64,000 nucleotides of DNA from RHKX01 sp046330285 (lineage in GTDB: Bacteria; Actinomycetota; Thermoleophilia; Solirubrobacterales; 70-9), in contig JAXLSX010000001.1 in the NCBI GenBank assembly GCA_046330285.1, positions 310,001-374,000 on the forward strand. The letters are read 5' to 3'. The notes under the pieces are model-generated. The model was not told where the DNA came from, searched no databases, and saw nothing but the letters and a program-made list of their open reading frames with translations. The position numbers and the translations under genes were made by a program. This document shows positions 1 through 9,055 of the stretch, one piece after another; position 1 is the stretch's first letter, and the number at the start of each line of letters is the position of its first letter.

Positions 1-59
1 CATCGGTAATCAAAGTGTCCCGGGCGTTCGGTCGTACCGACGGTAGCCGGTCATGGTCT
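1..59. other. Window edge, intergenic
   Basis: Short non-coding stretch between the window edge and the stop codon of the minus-strand VWA gene. No RNA gene or clear terminator is visible. Confidence 0.4.
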
Positions 60-1328
60 TCAACTCATCCCCTTACGTCCGCGCTTGCGCGACTTCATGT
101 GGTGGTCGGCCATCCCGCGCTTGCGGGCCATCAGCTGGTCGCTCTCAGCCTGCATCTCCAGCAACTGGAGCATCTTGAGCTCCTCGGCGACCTCGGTGGC
201 GACCGAGGCATCGACCTGGTCGAGGTCGACATCGTCCAGCACGGCGGAGGCACCTCGGTAGATCTGCTGAGCCCGCGACACGTCGCCCTCAGCGAGGGCG
301 TCCGACGCCTCGCGCTTGGCGCGCTGGGCCTTCTGGAAGCTGAGCTCGGTGGTGACCTCGGGGTCCTGGGTCCGGCCGGCGGCCTCGTCCCCCGGCACGA
401 CGTTCACGTGGACGGGGATGTCGGCGCGCTCGCTCTTCATCGTCCCGAGGTCAACCCAGCGGAGCTCGAGGTCGCAGATGGAGGCTAGGCCGACGCCGGC
501 GATCGCGGGGACGTCGGCCTCGAGGATCAGCCGGCGCTGCTCGGCGGCGTGGAGGTTCCCGAGCTCGACCATGAACCCACCGTCGATCGAGGTCGCCGGC
601 AGGTCGTTGTAGAGGCGGACGGCGCTGACGTCGTCGGACGGTCGCACCGTCAGGCTGACCGCCTGGACGCTCTCGGTGAGCAGTCCCTCAACCTCGGAGG
701 CCAGCGCGGCCCCGGCGTCATCCCCGCTCTCGGCGAAGTGCGTGTTGCCGGACCCGCCGCGAGCGATCACCGCGAGGAGGTCCTCGTCGTAGCCGAGGCC
801 GATGCCGACGGTCGAGCTGCTCACCCGCGCACGCTGGGCGCCGGCGGCGAACTGCTCCAGCGTCGCCCAGTCGGTGACGCCGGTGTTCGCGTGACCGTCG
901 GAGAGCAGGACGAGCGTGGCCGAGCCGTCGTCGGGGGTGACCCGCTGGGCCTCCTGGATACCCCTCATGTAGCCGCTGGCGAGGTCGGTCATCCCACCCG
1001 CGAAGATCTGGGGGAGGACGGCGCGGGCGTGGCTCCCGTCGCCGACCGGTCCCGCTGCGACCGGGACCTGCACCTGGTCGTCGAACATCACGAGGCCGAA
1101 GCGGTCCTCGGGCCCGAGCCGGTTCAGCAGTCGATCGATCGCGACCAGCGCCGCCTCGAGCCGGTCGCCGGCCATCGAGCCGGAGCGGTCGAGGACGACT
1201 TGAAGGGTCGCCGGCGGTCGCGCCTCTGTGCTCTCGGGGGTGGGCGCGGTCAGGTCGAGGAGGACGTGGACGGTGTCTTCGCTCTCGACGGCGACGAGAT
1301 CGAAATCCAGCTTTGCGTTGATCTTCAT
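60..1328 (-). CDS. VWA domain-containing protein
   Basis: A 422-residue protein with a von Willebrand factor A domain. The MIDAS metal site is visible as DRSGSM at about residues 47-52, followed by the threonine loop in GGMTDLASG and the downstream aspartate in LLSDGHANTG. The last third is charged and helical, with KAQRAKREASDAL and ELKMLQLLEM, and looks like a coiled coil. I place the start at the ATG at 1328 rather than 15 codons upstream, because AGGGGG lies just before it and the sequence then begins directly with the folded region. There is no signal peptide or membrane segment, so it should be cytosolic and act by metal-dependent protein binding. Its partner is unknown; the divergent neighbour at 1411 gives no hint. 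Confidence 0.85.
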   Translation of the reverse strand: MKINAKLDFDLVAVESEDTVHVLLDLTAPTPESTEARPPATLQVVLDRSGSMAGDRLEAALVAIDRLLNRLGPEDRFGLVMFDDQVQVPVAAGPVGDGSHARAVLPQIFAGGMTDLASGYMRGIQEAQRVTPDDGSATLVLLSDGHANTGVTDWATLEQFAAGAQRARVSSSTVGIGLGYDEDLLAVIARGGSGNTHFAESGDDAGAALASEVEGLLTESVQAVSLTVRPSDDVSAVRLYNDLPATSIDGGFMVELGNLHAAEQRRLILEADVPAIAGVGLASICDLELRWVDLGTMKSERADIPVHVNVVPGDEAAGRTQDPEVTTELSFQKAQRAKREASDALAEGDVSRAQQIYRGASAVLDDVDLDQVDASVATEVAEELKMLQLLEMQAESDQLMARKRGMADHHMKSRKRGRKGMS

Positions 1329-1410
1329 GCCCCCTCTGTCGCAGCGCCGGCGGGATTCCTGACAGCCGCGCACCCGTCAGGAAGCGGGCACCGCCAGCGA
1401 CAAGAGGGGT

Positions 1411-1908
1411 ATGGCAGAACTCCCCACCTACTACTTCGCCTACGGATCGAACCTGAACCGCGCCGACATGCTCGCGCGCTGTCCGGGCGCGAAGCCGCTG
1501 ACGGTCGCCGAGCTCGCGGGCTGGCGGCTCACCTTCCGCGGCGTGGCCGACATCGAGCCCCACGCCGGCCTCTCCGTCCCGGGCGCGCTCTGGCGGCTGA
1601 CGTCCGAGGACCTTCGCTCGCTCGACCGCTACGAGGGAGCGCCCCACCTCAACGAGCGACGAAGCGTGGCCGTCGAAACCGAGACCGGCCCGCTCGAAGC
1701 CATCGCCTACATGATGAGGGGCGACGACTACCTCGGGCTGCCGTCCGCCTGGTACTTCGAGCGGATCGCCCAGGGCTATCGCGACCGGGAACTGCCGGAG
1801 GCCCCGCTGCGAGAAGCACTCGCCGCGACGCGGTCGGAGCTCGCCGAGGCCGGCGTCTCGCGATTCACCCCCGACGGTCGCAAGCGCCTGCGAGGGGTGG
1901 TCGAGTGA
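1411..1908 (+). CDS. Gamma-glutamylcyclotransferase-like (AIG2/GGCT fold) protein
   Basis: A 165-residue protein opening with YFAYGSNL (YGSN at residues 11-14), the substrate-binding signature of the gamma-glutamylcyclotransferase fold. Glu75 in LDRYEGAP sits where the family carries its catalytic acid. Enzymes of this fold release 5-oxoproline from gamma-glutamyl amines or peptides, but the exact substrate cannot be read from sequence and many bacterial members are uncharacterised. The gene is followed after 15 bases by a small conserved gene in the same direction, and the two probably share a transcript. Length is normal for the family. The fold is secure; the reaction is inferred. Confidence 0.85.
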   Translation: MAELPTYYFAYGSNLNRADMLARCPGAKPLTVAELAGWRLTFRGVADIEPHAGLSVPGALWRLTSEDLRSLDRYEGAPHLNERRSVAVETETGPLEAIAYMMRGDDYLGLPSAWYFERIAQGYRDRELPEAPLREALAATRSELAEAGVSRFTPDGRKRLRGVVE

Positions 1909-1923
1909 GGGAGGCCGGCTGAA

Positions 1924-2268
1924 ATGTGGCTGCTCACCACGCAGGGCTTCTACAGCGTCGTCGCCCACCGCGACGATCCCGACAAGCTGCTGGTCCGCGC
2001 CCGTACCCGCGACGACATCGAGGCATTGCGCGAGCAGATCCCGATGCTCGAGCCGTTCGAGGATCGATCCGCCGACTACCGCCATCGCGCGGTGGTCACC
2101 CGGGCTGAGTGGCTCGTCGCGCTCGCCCAGCTCGTCACCGAACTCGACTACGACAACTTCAAGAGCGCCGTCGCCGAGTGTCAAGGCGGCGACCGCGCCG
2201 CCCTCTACGGAGCCGTCTGGAGCGAGCTCCGTCGTCTCCAGCGGCGCGGGAGCGACGACGTAGAGTGA
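1924..2268 (+). CDS. Small conserved hypothetical protein
   Basis: A 114-residue soluble protein with no recognised motif. It begins MWLLTTQGFYS and has a mixed alpha/beta pattern with conserved-looking aromatic and acidic residues, such as DYRHRAVVTRAEW and ELDYDNFKSAV. I recall similar stand-alone actinobacterial proteins of this size but know of no assigned function. The stop codon overlaps a possible GTG start of the next gene in the pattern GTGA, which suggests translational coupling with the RecB-like nuclease. Codon use matches the core genome. Confidence 0.75.
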   Translation: MWLLTTQGFYSVVAHRDDPDKLLVRARTRDDIEALREQIPMLEPFEDRSADYRHRAVVTRAEWLVALAQLVTELDYDNFKSAVAECQGGDRAALYGAVWSELRRLQRRGSDDVE

Positions 2269-3833
2269 GCGGGACCACAGTCGCCGAGTCGACGCGATTG
2301 GGGCCGATGAGCGCCGCCGAGACGACACCCGAAGAGGAAGCGCCGGAGCCGGAGATCCCCGTCGTCTCCCCGAGCTCCCTCTACAACCTGCTGAAGCCGA
2401 GCCGCTGCGACCTGCGCGTCTGGCTCGCGAGCCACGGGTTCGAGGAGGAGCCGCCCGACGCCTTCCGCGAGGTCCTTTTCGATCTCGGCCACGCCCACGA
2501 GGCGCGACACCTCGAGCGCTTCCCCCACGCCGTCGACCTCGCCGAGCTCCCGCGGGACGAGCAAGAGCAGGCGACGCTCGATCTGCTCCGCGAGCGCCAG
2601 CGCGTCATCTACCAGGGCGTTCTCCGCGCCCGCACCACCCTCGCCGGCCGCGAGGTCGAGGTCGTAGGCCACCCCGACTTCATGCTCCCCGCCCGCGAAC
2701 AGTGGGCGATCCGCGACTCGAAGATCAACCGCAGCGTCAGCGACTACATCGTCTTTCAGCTCCACACCTACGGCTGGCTCTACGAGCAGACGATGGGTGC
2801 GCCGCCGGTCGCACTCCAGGTCCATTCGGGGACGGACGAGATCATCGACGTCCCATACGAGCCTGAGGTTGTCGAGGAGACCCTGGCCCTGCTCGGGCGG
2901 ATGATCGAGCTCCGGTTCACCGACGAGCGGCCAGACGTCCACGTCGCCAACCCGAAGTGCAACGGGTGTGGCTTCCGCGAGCACTGCTGGCCGCAGGCGA
3001 TCGAGCGCCAGGAGGTGGGGATCCTGCCGTCGGTCGATCGCGGGACCGTTTACGAGCTCCACAAGCGCGGTGCCGGCACGATCCCCGAGCTGCTCGCGGA
3101 GTTCGACACCGAGACGCTCGCCGGGCTCGAGCGCTCATGGGGCGGGCGCATGAAACCGGTCGGCGAGGAGTACGCGGAGCGGATCCTCGCCTCCGCCCAA
3201 GCCTTCGAGACCGGAGAGGCGGTCGTCCTAGCCAAGCCGGAGCTCCCCGACGCGAAGAGCTGGGTCATGTTCGACCTCGAAGGAATGCCGCCGAGGGTCG
3301 ACGAACTCGAGAAGGTCTACATCTGGGGACTCCAGGTATTCGGTGAGAACGCCGGTCCCTTCCGCCCCGCCGGCGCCGGTTTCGGCCCGCAAGGCGACCG
3401 CGATGGCTGGTTCGCCTTCCTCGACGAGTGCCGCGCGATCCTCGACGAGTACGGCGACATCCCCTTCGTCCACTGGGCCACTTACGAGCAGGTCAAGCTC
3501 GACATGTACATCGTCCGCTACGGCGACCCCGACGGCATCGCCGCACGGGTCAAGGGCAACCTCCTCGACCTCCTCCCGATCACCCGCGGCTCGGTCGCCG
3601 TCCCGGTCTCGAGCTACAGCCTCAAGGACGTTGAGACAGTCGCCGGCTACGAGCGCCAGCTCGAGGAATTCGGCGGCAGCTGGTCGATGGCCAAGTACAT
3701 CGAGGCGACGGAGTGTGAGGACGAGGGCGAGCGGGATGCTCTGCTCGGCGAGATCCTCGACTACAACCGTGAGGACCTTGAGGCGACCTGGGCGGTCTTG
3801 CAGTGGCTATGCGCCATCGTCACCGGTGCGTAG
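2265..3833 (+). CDS. TM0106-type RecB-like nuclease with RNase H-fold C-terminus
   Basis: About 522 residues with two nuclease-like halves. The N-terminal half is a Cas4/RecB-like PD-(D/E)XK region: GHPDFMLP followed by IRDSKINRS supplies the acid and lysine. One cysteine in PSRCDLRVWL plus three in CNGCGFREHC match the four ligands of an iron-sulfur cluster as in Cas4 and AddB. The C-terminal half begins MFDLEGMPP and has the acidic pattern of a DEDD/RNase H-like exonuclease, as in the TM0106 family. It probably acts on DNA ends in repair. I use the GTG at 2265, which overlaps the previous stop codon; the ATG at 2307 is an equally possible start and loses nothing conserved. Confidence 0.85.
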   Translation: MSGTTVAESTRLGPMSAAETTPEEEAPEPEIPVVSPSSLYNLLKPSRCDLRVWLASHGFEEEPPDAFREVLFDLGHAHEARHLERFPHAVDLAELPRDEQEQATLDLLRERQRVIYQGVLRARTTLAGREVEVVGHPDFMLPAREQWAIRDSKINRSVSDYIVFQLHTYGWLYEQTMGAPPVALQVHSGTDEIIDVPYEPEVVEETLALLGRMIELRFTDERPDVHVANPKCNGCGFREHCWPQAIERQEVGILPSVDRGTVYELHKRGAGTIPELLAEFDTETLAGLERSWGGRMKPVGEEYAERILASAQAFETGEAVVLAKPELPDAKSWVMFDLEGMPPRVDELEKVYIWGLQVFGENAGPFRPAGAGFGPQGDRDGWFAFLDECRAILDEYGDIPFVHWATYEQVKLDMYIVRYGDPDGIAARVKGNLLDLLPITRGSVAVPVSSYSLKDVETVAGYERQLEEFGGSWSMAKYIEATECEDEGERDALLGEILDYNREDLEATWAVLQWLCAIVTGA

Positions 3834-4085
3834 CGGGGACCCGATCTGTTTCTCGCTGCGACGCACGGATCGTCGAGCGGATGCGCGTTCCAGCGTGAGC
3901 CGACTAGTCGCTCTTCGGCCAAAGGAATAGCCGCCCACGCGGGACGAGCCTGCCTAGAGCGCCTACACCGCGAGCGGAGATGAAATCGGGTTACGTGTAG
4001 GTCGATCGAGGCTCTATGGTGACGCCACGTACGGATCCCGCCCCCGTGCGGTCATCGGTCGCTTGCAGTAGAAGGGAGCAGGAAG
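3834..4085. other. Intergenic; left boundary of the accessory island
   Basis: About 250 bases without a convincing gene. Base composition drops relative to the flank and codon-like periodicity disappears. I see no tRNA, integrase or obvious attachment site. A purine-rich ribosome-binding-like stretch near 4071-4085 precedes the GTG of the next reading frame. Confidence 0.4.
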
Positions 4086-4490
4086 GTGCAGGACTTGGAC
4101 GGTATTCGCCTTGCGGATATCCCAAAGCAATTCCCGAACTGGCTCGTCGCTGCCGACCGCAAGGCTAACGAGCTGCTTGGTCCGCAGGACTGGTTGATGC
4201 GCAAGGGCTCGGGCGATCACTGGCTCAATCAACCGACTTTCAAGGATTCGTGTCAAAACCCCCGCGGGATGGTCCTTGCGGAGACGACCCCGAAACAGAT
4301 CGCCATGGCAGACGACGCGGGGTGTCGCCTCGAGCTCCTACGTGGCAGCGTCAGGATGCCTCGGGCCGCTGACGCTTCACGACCGGAGAACGTTTCGCAT
4401 GTCCGCGGCGCAGAGTCGAGCTGGATGCTCGTCTACGCGCCGAGTCCTAATGGGGAAGGTCGAGCAGATCAACATGGTCCAGTCACCTGA
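4086..4490 (+). CDS. Hypothetical protein, possibly decayed
   Basis: A 134-codon frame opening with GTG behind a purine-rich leader (GAAGGGAGCAGGAAG). The first 65 residues (for example PKQFPNWLVAADRKANELLG) look protein-like, and their third codon positions are moderately GC-rich. The C-terminal third loses that character, as if the true end were lost by frameshift. No family is recognised. It lies at the left edge of the defence island, opposite in direction to the main operon. It may be a remnant gene rather than a functional one. Confidence 0.4.
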   Translation: MQDLDGIRLADIPKQFPNWLVAADRKANELLGPQDWLMRKGSGDHWLNQPTFKDSCQNPRGMVLAETTPKQIAMADDAGCRLELLRGSVRMPRAADASRPENVSHVRGAESSWMLVYAPSPNGEGRADQHGPVT

Positions 4491-4502
4491 GATGGGACGG
4501 TG

Positions 4503-4540
4503 CTAAGAATCTCGTTGGGGCTCCCAAGCCTCGTTCTTAG
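4503..4540. terminator. Nested stem-loop downstream of the defence operon
   Basis: Outer arms CTAAGAA (4503-4509) and TTCTTAG (4534-4540) enclose a second stem, TTGGG (4514-4518) with CCCAA (4523-4527). The element lies about 90 bases beyond the stop codon of the last minus-strand defence gene. It lacks a T tract on either strand, so it is only a candidate terminator or structured element. Confidence 0.35.
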
Positions 4541-4627
4541 GTCGACTCGACCATCTCGAGGACGGTCGTTCCCGCTCAGACTCTCCCGTAAGAGAAAGGG
4601 CCGTGACCGATGGCCGATCGATTCGGC

Positions 4628-7186
4628 CTAAGCAGCGACCCCGCCGGAAGGCCTCAAGAGGTCGGCAAATGGCCTAGACATCGCATCGAGCCGCAGGAGG
4701 ACGGACCAGTTCAGCTCCTCGGCTAGGAGCTTCACCTCGCCTCCTTTGACGATCCCCACCTTGCCGTCCCGCTCAACGCGAATCCTGGTGTTGCGTCCCG
4801 CCTCAACGATCACCGTCGATTCGGCGCTCCGGTACTCGAGCGCCTCGCGAGCCAGGCGAGGCATCCTCGCGTCCCGCAGGAGATCAATGTCTTCCGCCAC
4901 TCTGATGAGAAACGTGGCGTCTCTGAAATGTCCAACATGAAGTGAGAGCGCCTCGAGCTCAAGGCTCTTCCTCATCCGATCGCACCACCGCTCGTCGTTG
5001 ACATAGGTGGCAACCTCCTTTAGGCGAGCTTCGACTTCCTCGCAAGTGCATTTGTGGCCACACAAGTCTGCAACCAAGGCGGGGACTCGATCTCCACATC
5101 GGAGGAGCCCTAGATCAAGCGCGGGAGCCAAGAAGGCCTGCCAGTCGAAGATATATGGGTGTCCAACCGTGGTGTCCCGGAACACCGCGTAGACCAGGGC
5201 ATCGGCAACTTCTCGGGCATCCTCATTAACAGCACTAACCGCCTTCGATCGGTCATCGTCATCCATAAGCCACAAGTAGCCGCGACTTCGCTCGCCCCGG
5301 ATGAAGCTTGCCATCAATGCCTCGACCAGATCGCGAACACGCTCTTCAGGGAGATAGTTCATTCGCCAGCACTCGGCGAGCGCCGAAAGTAATGCGATGT
5401 AGTTGCGGGCGCCAGCTGTCGGCGAGATCCAGAAGAGACGGGGATCCGCGAGGGCAACGGACCAGCGCTTGAGCACGTTGAAGAGTCGTACGCGCAACCG
5501 ACTCTCAGGGCTCCACGACTTGTCGGTCCCATCACCATTCCCGCCATTCGGCGGGTGACCCTCCCCCGTGTGCACGGACCGCAGCGTCGATTTGGCGGCC
5601 ACCTCACCGAGCATTGCCTGGAGCTGCAACAGGATCGGATCATCGACGCCGCGCCCGGCTACAGAAAAGGACCTGTAAGCGGCGATCCGTGGATCTAGGG
5701 CGAGTTCCTCGCGCTGAAGGCGTTCCCAGAGATCGTCGTTGTCGTCGCCACCGTCTCCACTTGCATCGGGCCCCGCTGCCGGCTTTGGGATCTCATCGAG
5801 GTCGAATACGCACTCGGCCTGGAGTCGGACGAGCATCTCCCCAACAGGCGTCTCCACGTCCGACAAATCGAGTTCCTTTGGCCGGCTCCGATGCTCTCCG
5901 CGATCGGCTAGCTCGGCTTTGAGCGCACGCGGGTCATCGACCGACACGCTGTTTGATGCCAGCTCGCCTTCCCCCCTCACTAGCCACACGATGGCGTCCT
6001 GCCGATCGCCCGGTAGGGCCTCCGACGACCTCATTCCGTCCAGCGCAATCTCGCCGCCTTCGTACGCGAGCCGTAGGCCACTGACGTCAGCGCTCTCAGC
6101 TGTGCCAATTTCGACGTGATCCTCTTCGTCGTACCGCGCGAACAGCAGCTTCAGCAGACCATCACCACCGGGAGTCTCACTCGGGTGAAATTTGAGCTCG
6201 CTCAGGGCAGAAAGATCAACTGAGGACACGGGCAGCGATTCGGGCTCGAACCGAGCCTCGATCTCATCCAGGGGCATCCTCGTCAGGACCCCGGCTTCAA
6301 CATTTCCTTCTCCGTCTCGATCTCCGGTCTTCAGGAGCGCAGCCGAGCTCAGGTTCGCCGAACCGCTGAGCATGACGCCATCGCCAGAGCTTGAGACCGC
6401 TGCCAAGAGCTTGGCGTGAACGAAGTCCGCTTCGTAGCGCAGCGTTTCGACCTGCGCGTCTGCCACCCGAAGCTTCTGCGCTAAAGCGTCACCATTTACC
6501 GACGCCTTCCGGCATAGATACAGGCGCACATGGGCCGGCTTCAAGCGCTCAATGACCTCCGCGAGGGCTGATGCGCGCTCGTCGAAAAATGGGGCCGTTA
6601 AGAAGAGAGTCTCGACGTCCGCCCGCAGAGTCGATCCAAACTGCTCCAAGAGCGGCTGGGAGAGATTGCTCACGAAGGGAGACGACGGCGGCGCGTCGCC
6701 TCGCATCCACGACGCAGTCCGCTTCAGGGCCTGCCAACGATCTGCCACGGCCTCATCGAGACCCGACACCAACTCCTCAATCCACGCTGACCAGGCGAGA
6801 ATTGCTCCGATGCCGCCCCGGTCAGAATCGAATCGAACGAAGATCTCGTGCCCGCGCTCGATGCCGTTTAGCGTGAGGTTGCCCGACCCCACGAAGAGGC
6901 TACCCCTCCGCTCATCGGCGGCCAGAAAGGTCTTGGGATGAAACGTCCGCGGAGCCGATATCCCTCGGATCAAGTATCGAGAATTCGCTGACCGCAGCCT
7001 CCAGGGCTCCTCCCGATGAATCCGATCCCAGGTAAGCGACAGTCGATCCTGATCGGCTAGGACCACCGCGTTTCGCGGCGGCTCACCCATTCGACGAAGT
7101 ACAAACTGATCGAATAGGTCCGGATCGAACGTGTAGGTCGTTGCCCATAGCAGAGGGCGCCCCCGGAACGCGAGGGAGACCCTCAA
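4628..7186 (-). CDS. Phospholipase D-like protein with two HKD motifs
   Basis: An 852-residue protein with two phospholipase-D half-sites in its first third. The first is His83-Lys85 (FHPKTF) with GSGNLT at 100-105. The second is His257-Lys259 (VHAKLL) with SGSANLS at 274-280. Paired HKD motifs normally form one phosphodiesterase active site, used by nucleases such as Nuc, BfiI and DISARM DrmC. The remaining 570 residues are unrecognised and mostly helical, with an acidic linker near residue 490 and a Cys-rich spot CGHKCTC. It is the last gene of the minus-strand operon and overlaps the preceding gene by 4 bases, so the two are probably co-translated. A nuclease role in phage restriction is inferred from context. 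Confidence 0.8.
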   Translation of the reverse strand: MRVSLAFRGRPLLWATTYTFDPDLFDQFVLRRMGEPPRNAVVLADQDRLSLTWDRIHREEPWRLRSANSRYLIRGISAPRTFHPKTFLAADERRGSLFVGSGNLTLNGIERGHEIFVRFDSDRGGIGAILAWSAWIEELVSGLDEAVADRWQALKRTASWMRGDAPPSSPFVSNLSQPLLEQFGSTLRADVETLFLTAPFFDERASALAEVIERLKPAHVRLYLCRKASVNGDALAQKLRVADAQVETLRYEADFVHAKLLAAVSSSGDGVMLSGSANLSSAALLKTGDRDGEGNVEAGVLTRMPLDEIEARFEPESLPVSSVDLSALSELKFHPSETPGGDGLLKLLFARYDEEDHVEIGTAESADVSGLRLAYEGGEIALDGMRSSEALPGDRQDAIVWLVRGEGELASNSVSVDDPRALKAELADRGEHRSRPKELDLSDVETPVGEMLVRLQAECVFDLDEIPKPAAGPDASGDGGDDNDDLWERLQREELALDPRIAAYRSFSVAGRGVDDPILLQLQAMLGEVAAKSTLRSVHTGEGHPPNGGNGDGTDKSWSPESRLRVRLFNVLKRWSVALADPRLFWISPTAGARNYIALLSALAECWRMNYLPEERVRDLVEALMASFIRGERSRGYLWLMDDDDRSKAVSAVNEDAREVADALVYAVFRDTTVGHPYIFDWQAFLAPALDLGLLRCGDRVPALVADLCGHKCTCEEVEARLKEVATYVNDERWCDRMRKSLELEALSLHVGHFRDATFLIRVAEDIDLLRDARMPRLAREALEYRSAESTVIVEAGRNTRIRVERDGKVGIVKGGEVKLLAEELNWSVLLRLDAMSRPFADLLRPSGGVAA

Positions 7187-8817
7187 CTTGCCTCACCGAC
7201 CCGATCAATCAATCCTTGGCCGGCGCTAGTCACCCGCGCTTCTCCGCCGTCACTGTTCCATAGGCCGAGGTCATTGCTGATCTGCGCCATCGCCCGCCGC
7301 CGTGGATCGCCGCGATTGAACCTTTCAAGGCCAAGGTTGAAGAAGGCCAGTCGCCCGCTTTCCCAACGAAATCGAAACGTGAACTCCGGGAGCTTCGAAT
7401 AAGCAATTGCTTCGTGAGGAGCAATCACGCGTCGAGCAACTAGCCATTCGAGGCTGTCGGCGACCGTCGGCTCCTCATCAAGGTGGGCTCGGAACATCTC
7501 GAGAAACTGGGCAAGTGACGGCTGCCGATCAGTGCCCTGCGTTGCCACCGCCATCCAGGCATTGGGAGCGGTGGGAACCTCCGGAGCCTGACCGACCACA
7601 GCCAGCATGAGCACCAGGCCTGAGATTGCGCTGTCTTCCTCATTGCAGCGTTCCTTAAGCACCTCCCAACCCAGGGTTTGGGGGAGCTCACCGACGAACT
7701 CCTCGACCTCGGTGGTCGGCGTTTCTGGAGACCAATCGAGCTCGATCGGGTCAAGCTGGAGCGTGCCGCTCGCCGCGAGCTCGGTCCGGATGAGTTCACG
7801 GATCTCATCTCGCGCGTATCCGGCCTCCGGCTGGAGCCTGAAGCCGTCGCGAACGAATTGCGACCAAACAGAGGAGAGACCGTCTTGCACATACTCCTTG
7901 AGTCCAAGTGCGCACCACTGCTGATAGGCGCCATCAAGAGGAGACGCACCGGTGGCCACGTCCTCAAAGCGGCTCAGAGCAGTCTCGAAAAGCGCGCCAT
8001 CGTTAGCTGAGGCCTCCGGGTGTCGCTCGATCGCGTCAAGGAGGACAGCGAAGCTCACTTGGCGCTGATGAACCTCTTCGGCCGGCACCGAGTCATGCTC
8101 CTCGAATAGAAGCTCTCGAAGCAGCTCGCGCTCGTCGTCAAAATCGTCAAGCCGACAGAGGCAACACCGCGTCGAGAGCTCGACCAGAACTTCCCTCGGA
8201 ATCGGATCGCCGCCTCCCATGTAGTCCCGGAAATAGGTAGTCGGCTCGATCGCTTGGCCAAATACTTCGGCAAGCGCCTGTCCGCGCCCGTTGCGCGCAA
8301 GCACGTCAATCGGGATAGGCTCGTCGCCAAGCAGGGTGCCGCGGCGAGCGACAACTCCGAACGACTCAAGCGGCGCGCCATAGTAGAGGCCGTAACCACC
8401 GAGTGAGCTCTCCACTGAGAGCTCGCGGGCGAGCTCGTCGCCGAGTGAGCTCGCGGCAGGACGAGCGCGCTGTGAGCCAACCACAGAGGTCGCCGCCTCG
8501 CCGCAGCCTCGCGGGCAAAGCATCACTGAGACCGCATACTCGTACTCCCAGGTGCGAATGAAGTCCGACAGCGCCTGCAAGTTGGGTGCGAGCTCGTGCT
8601 CCTCGTAATAGCTCAACAAGTAGGGGTAGATGCTGAAGTACCTGGCCCTTCTCGAAAGCGCGAGGACTCCTGGCACAAGCGACGGAGTGATCCGATCGAG
8701 CGTGATCGTTTGAAGTCCCAGCGGGTCACGACCTGGAGTGACATGGAGAGACTCCTCGAGCCACTCGGGCCAGAATCTCGGAGGCTCTGCCTGCTCTTCA
8801 ACGGCGGCCGGCGCCAT
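7183..8817 (-). CDS. Hypothetical protein of the PLD/helicase defence operon
   Basis: A 544-residue soluble protein that I cannot assign to a family. It is rich in acidic and aromatic residues and contains two cysteine clusters, CPRGCG near residue 100 and CCLCRLDD near residue 220, which might bind a metal. It has no helicase, methylase or nuclease signature that I recognise. Its stop codon overlaps the start of the phospholipase-D gene by 4 bases, so the two products are likely a matched pair. The start is the ATG at 8817, with GTGAGG about 10 bases upstream. A palindrome-containing 240-base gap lies upstream, so a second promoter may drive this gene and the next. Confidence 0.75.
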   Translation of the reverse strand: MAPAAVEEQAEPPRFWPEWLEESLHVTPGRDPLGLQTITLDRITPSLVPGVLALSRRARYFSIYPYLLSYYEEHELAPNLQALSDFIRTWEYEYAVSVMLCPRGCGEAATSVVGSQRARPAASSLGDELARELSVESSLGGYGLYYGAPLESFGVVARRGTLLGDEPIPIDVLARNGRGQALAEVFGQAIEPTTYFRDYMGGGDPIPREVLVELSTRCCLCRLDDFDDERELLRELLFEEHDSVPAEEVHQRQVSFAVLLDAIERHPEASANDGALFETALSRFEDVATGASPLDGAYQQWCALGLKEYVQDGLSSVWSQFVRDGFRLQPEAGYARDEIRELIRTELAASGTLQLDPIELDWSPETPTTEVEEFVGELPQTLGWEVLKERCNEEDSAISGLVLMLAVVGQAPEVPTAPNAWMAVATQGTDRQPSLAQFLEMFRAHLDEEPTVADSLEWLVARRVIAPHEAIAYSKLPEFTFRFRWESGRLAFFNLGLERFNRGDPRRRAMAQISNDLGLWNSDGGEARVTSAGQGLIDRVGEAS

Positions 8818-8982
8818 TTCAGTGCCTCACGGAGGGCAGCTTCGCAGTGTCCAGGCCTCCGAGACCGCTACGGCGATCCTTGCTCACCTGACCACTATGA
8901 CGCGCAGGCGCAGGACGACGACTAGTCGATCCGCATTCAATCGACACCGTCCAGCAAGTTCCGGACTCGCCCTGGCTCCGAA

Positions 8983-9019
8983 ATAGATCCAGCAATGGTG
9001 CTCCAGCAATCGGATCTAT
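8983..9019. promoter_or_regulatory. Operator-like inverted plus direct repeat
   Basis: Perfect 8-base arms ATAGATCC (8983-8990) and GGATCTAT (9012-9019) flank two direct copies of CCAGCAAT (8989-8996 and 9003-9010). The element lies in the only long gap inside the defence operon, about 165 bases upstream of the 544-residue protein. It could be an operator or an RNA hairpin; no cognate regulator is identified. Confidence 0.4.
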
Positions 9020-9055
9020 CACCAGTCCGTGATCTCTGCACCGATCGGCACGTGC

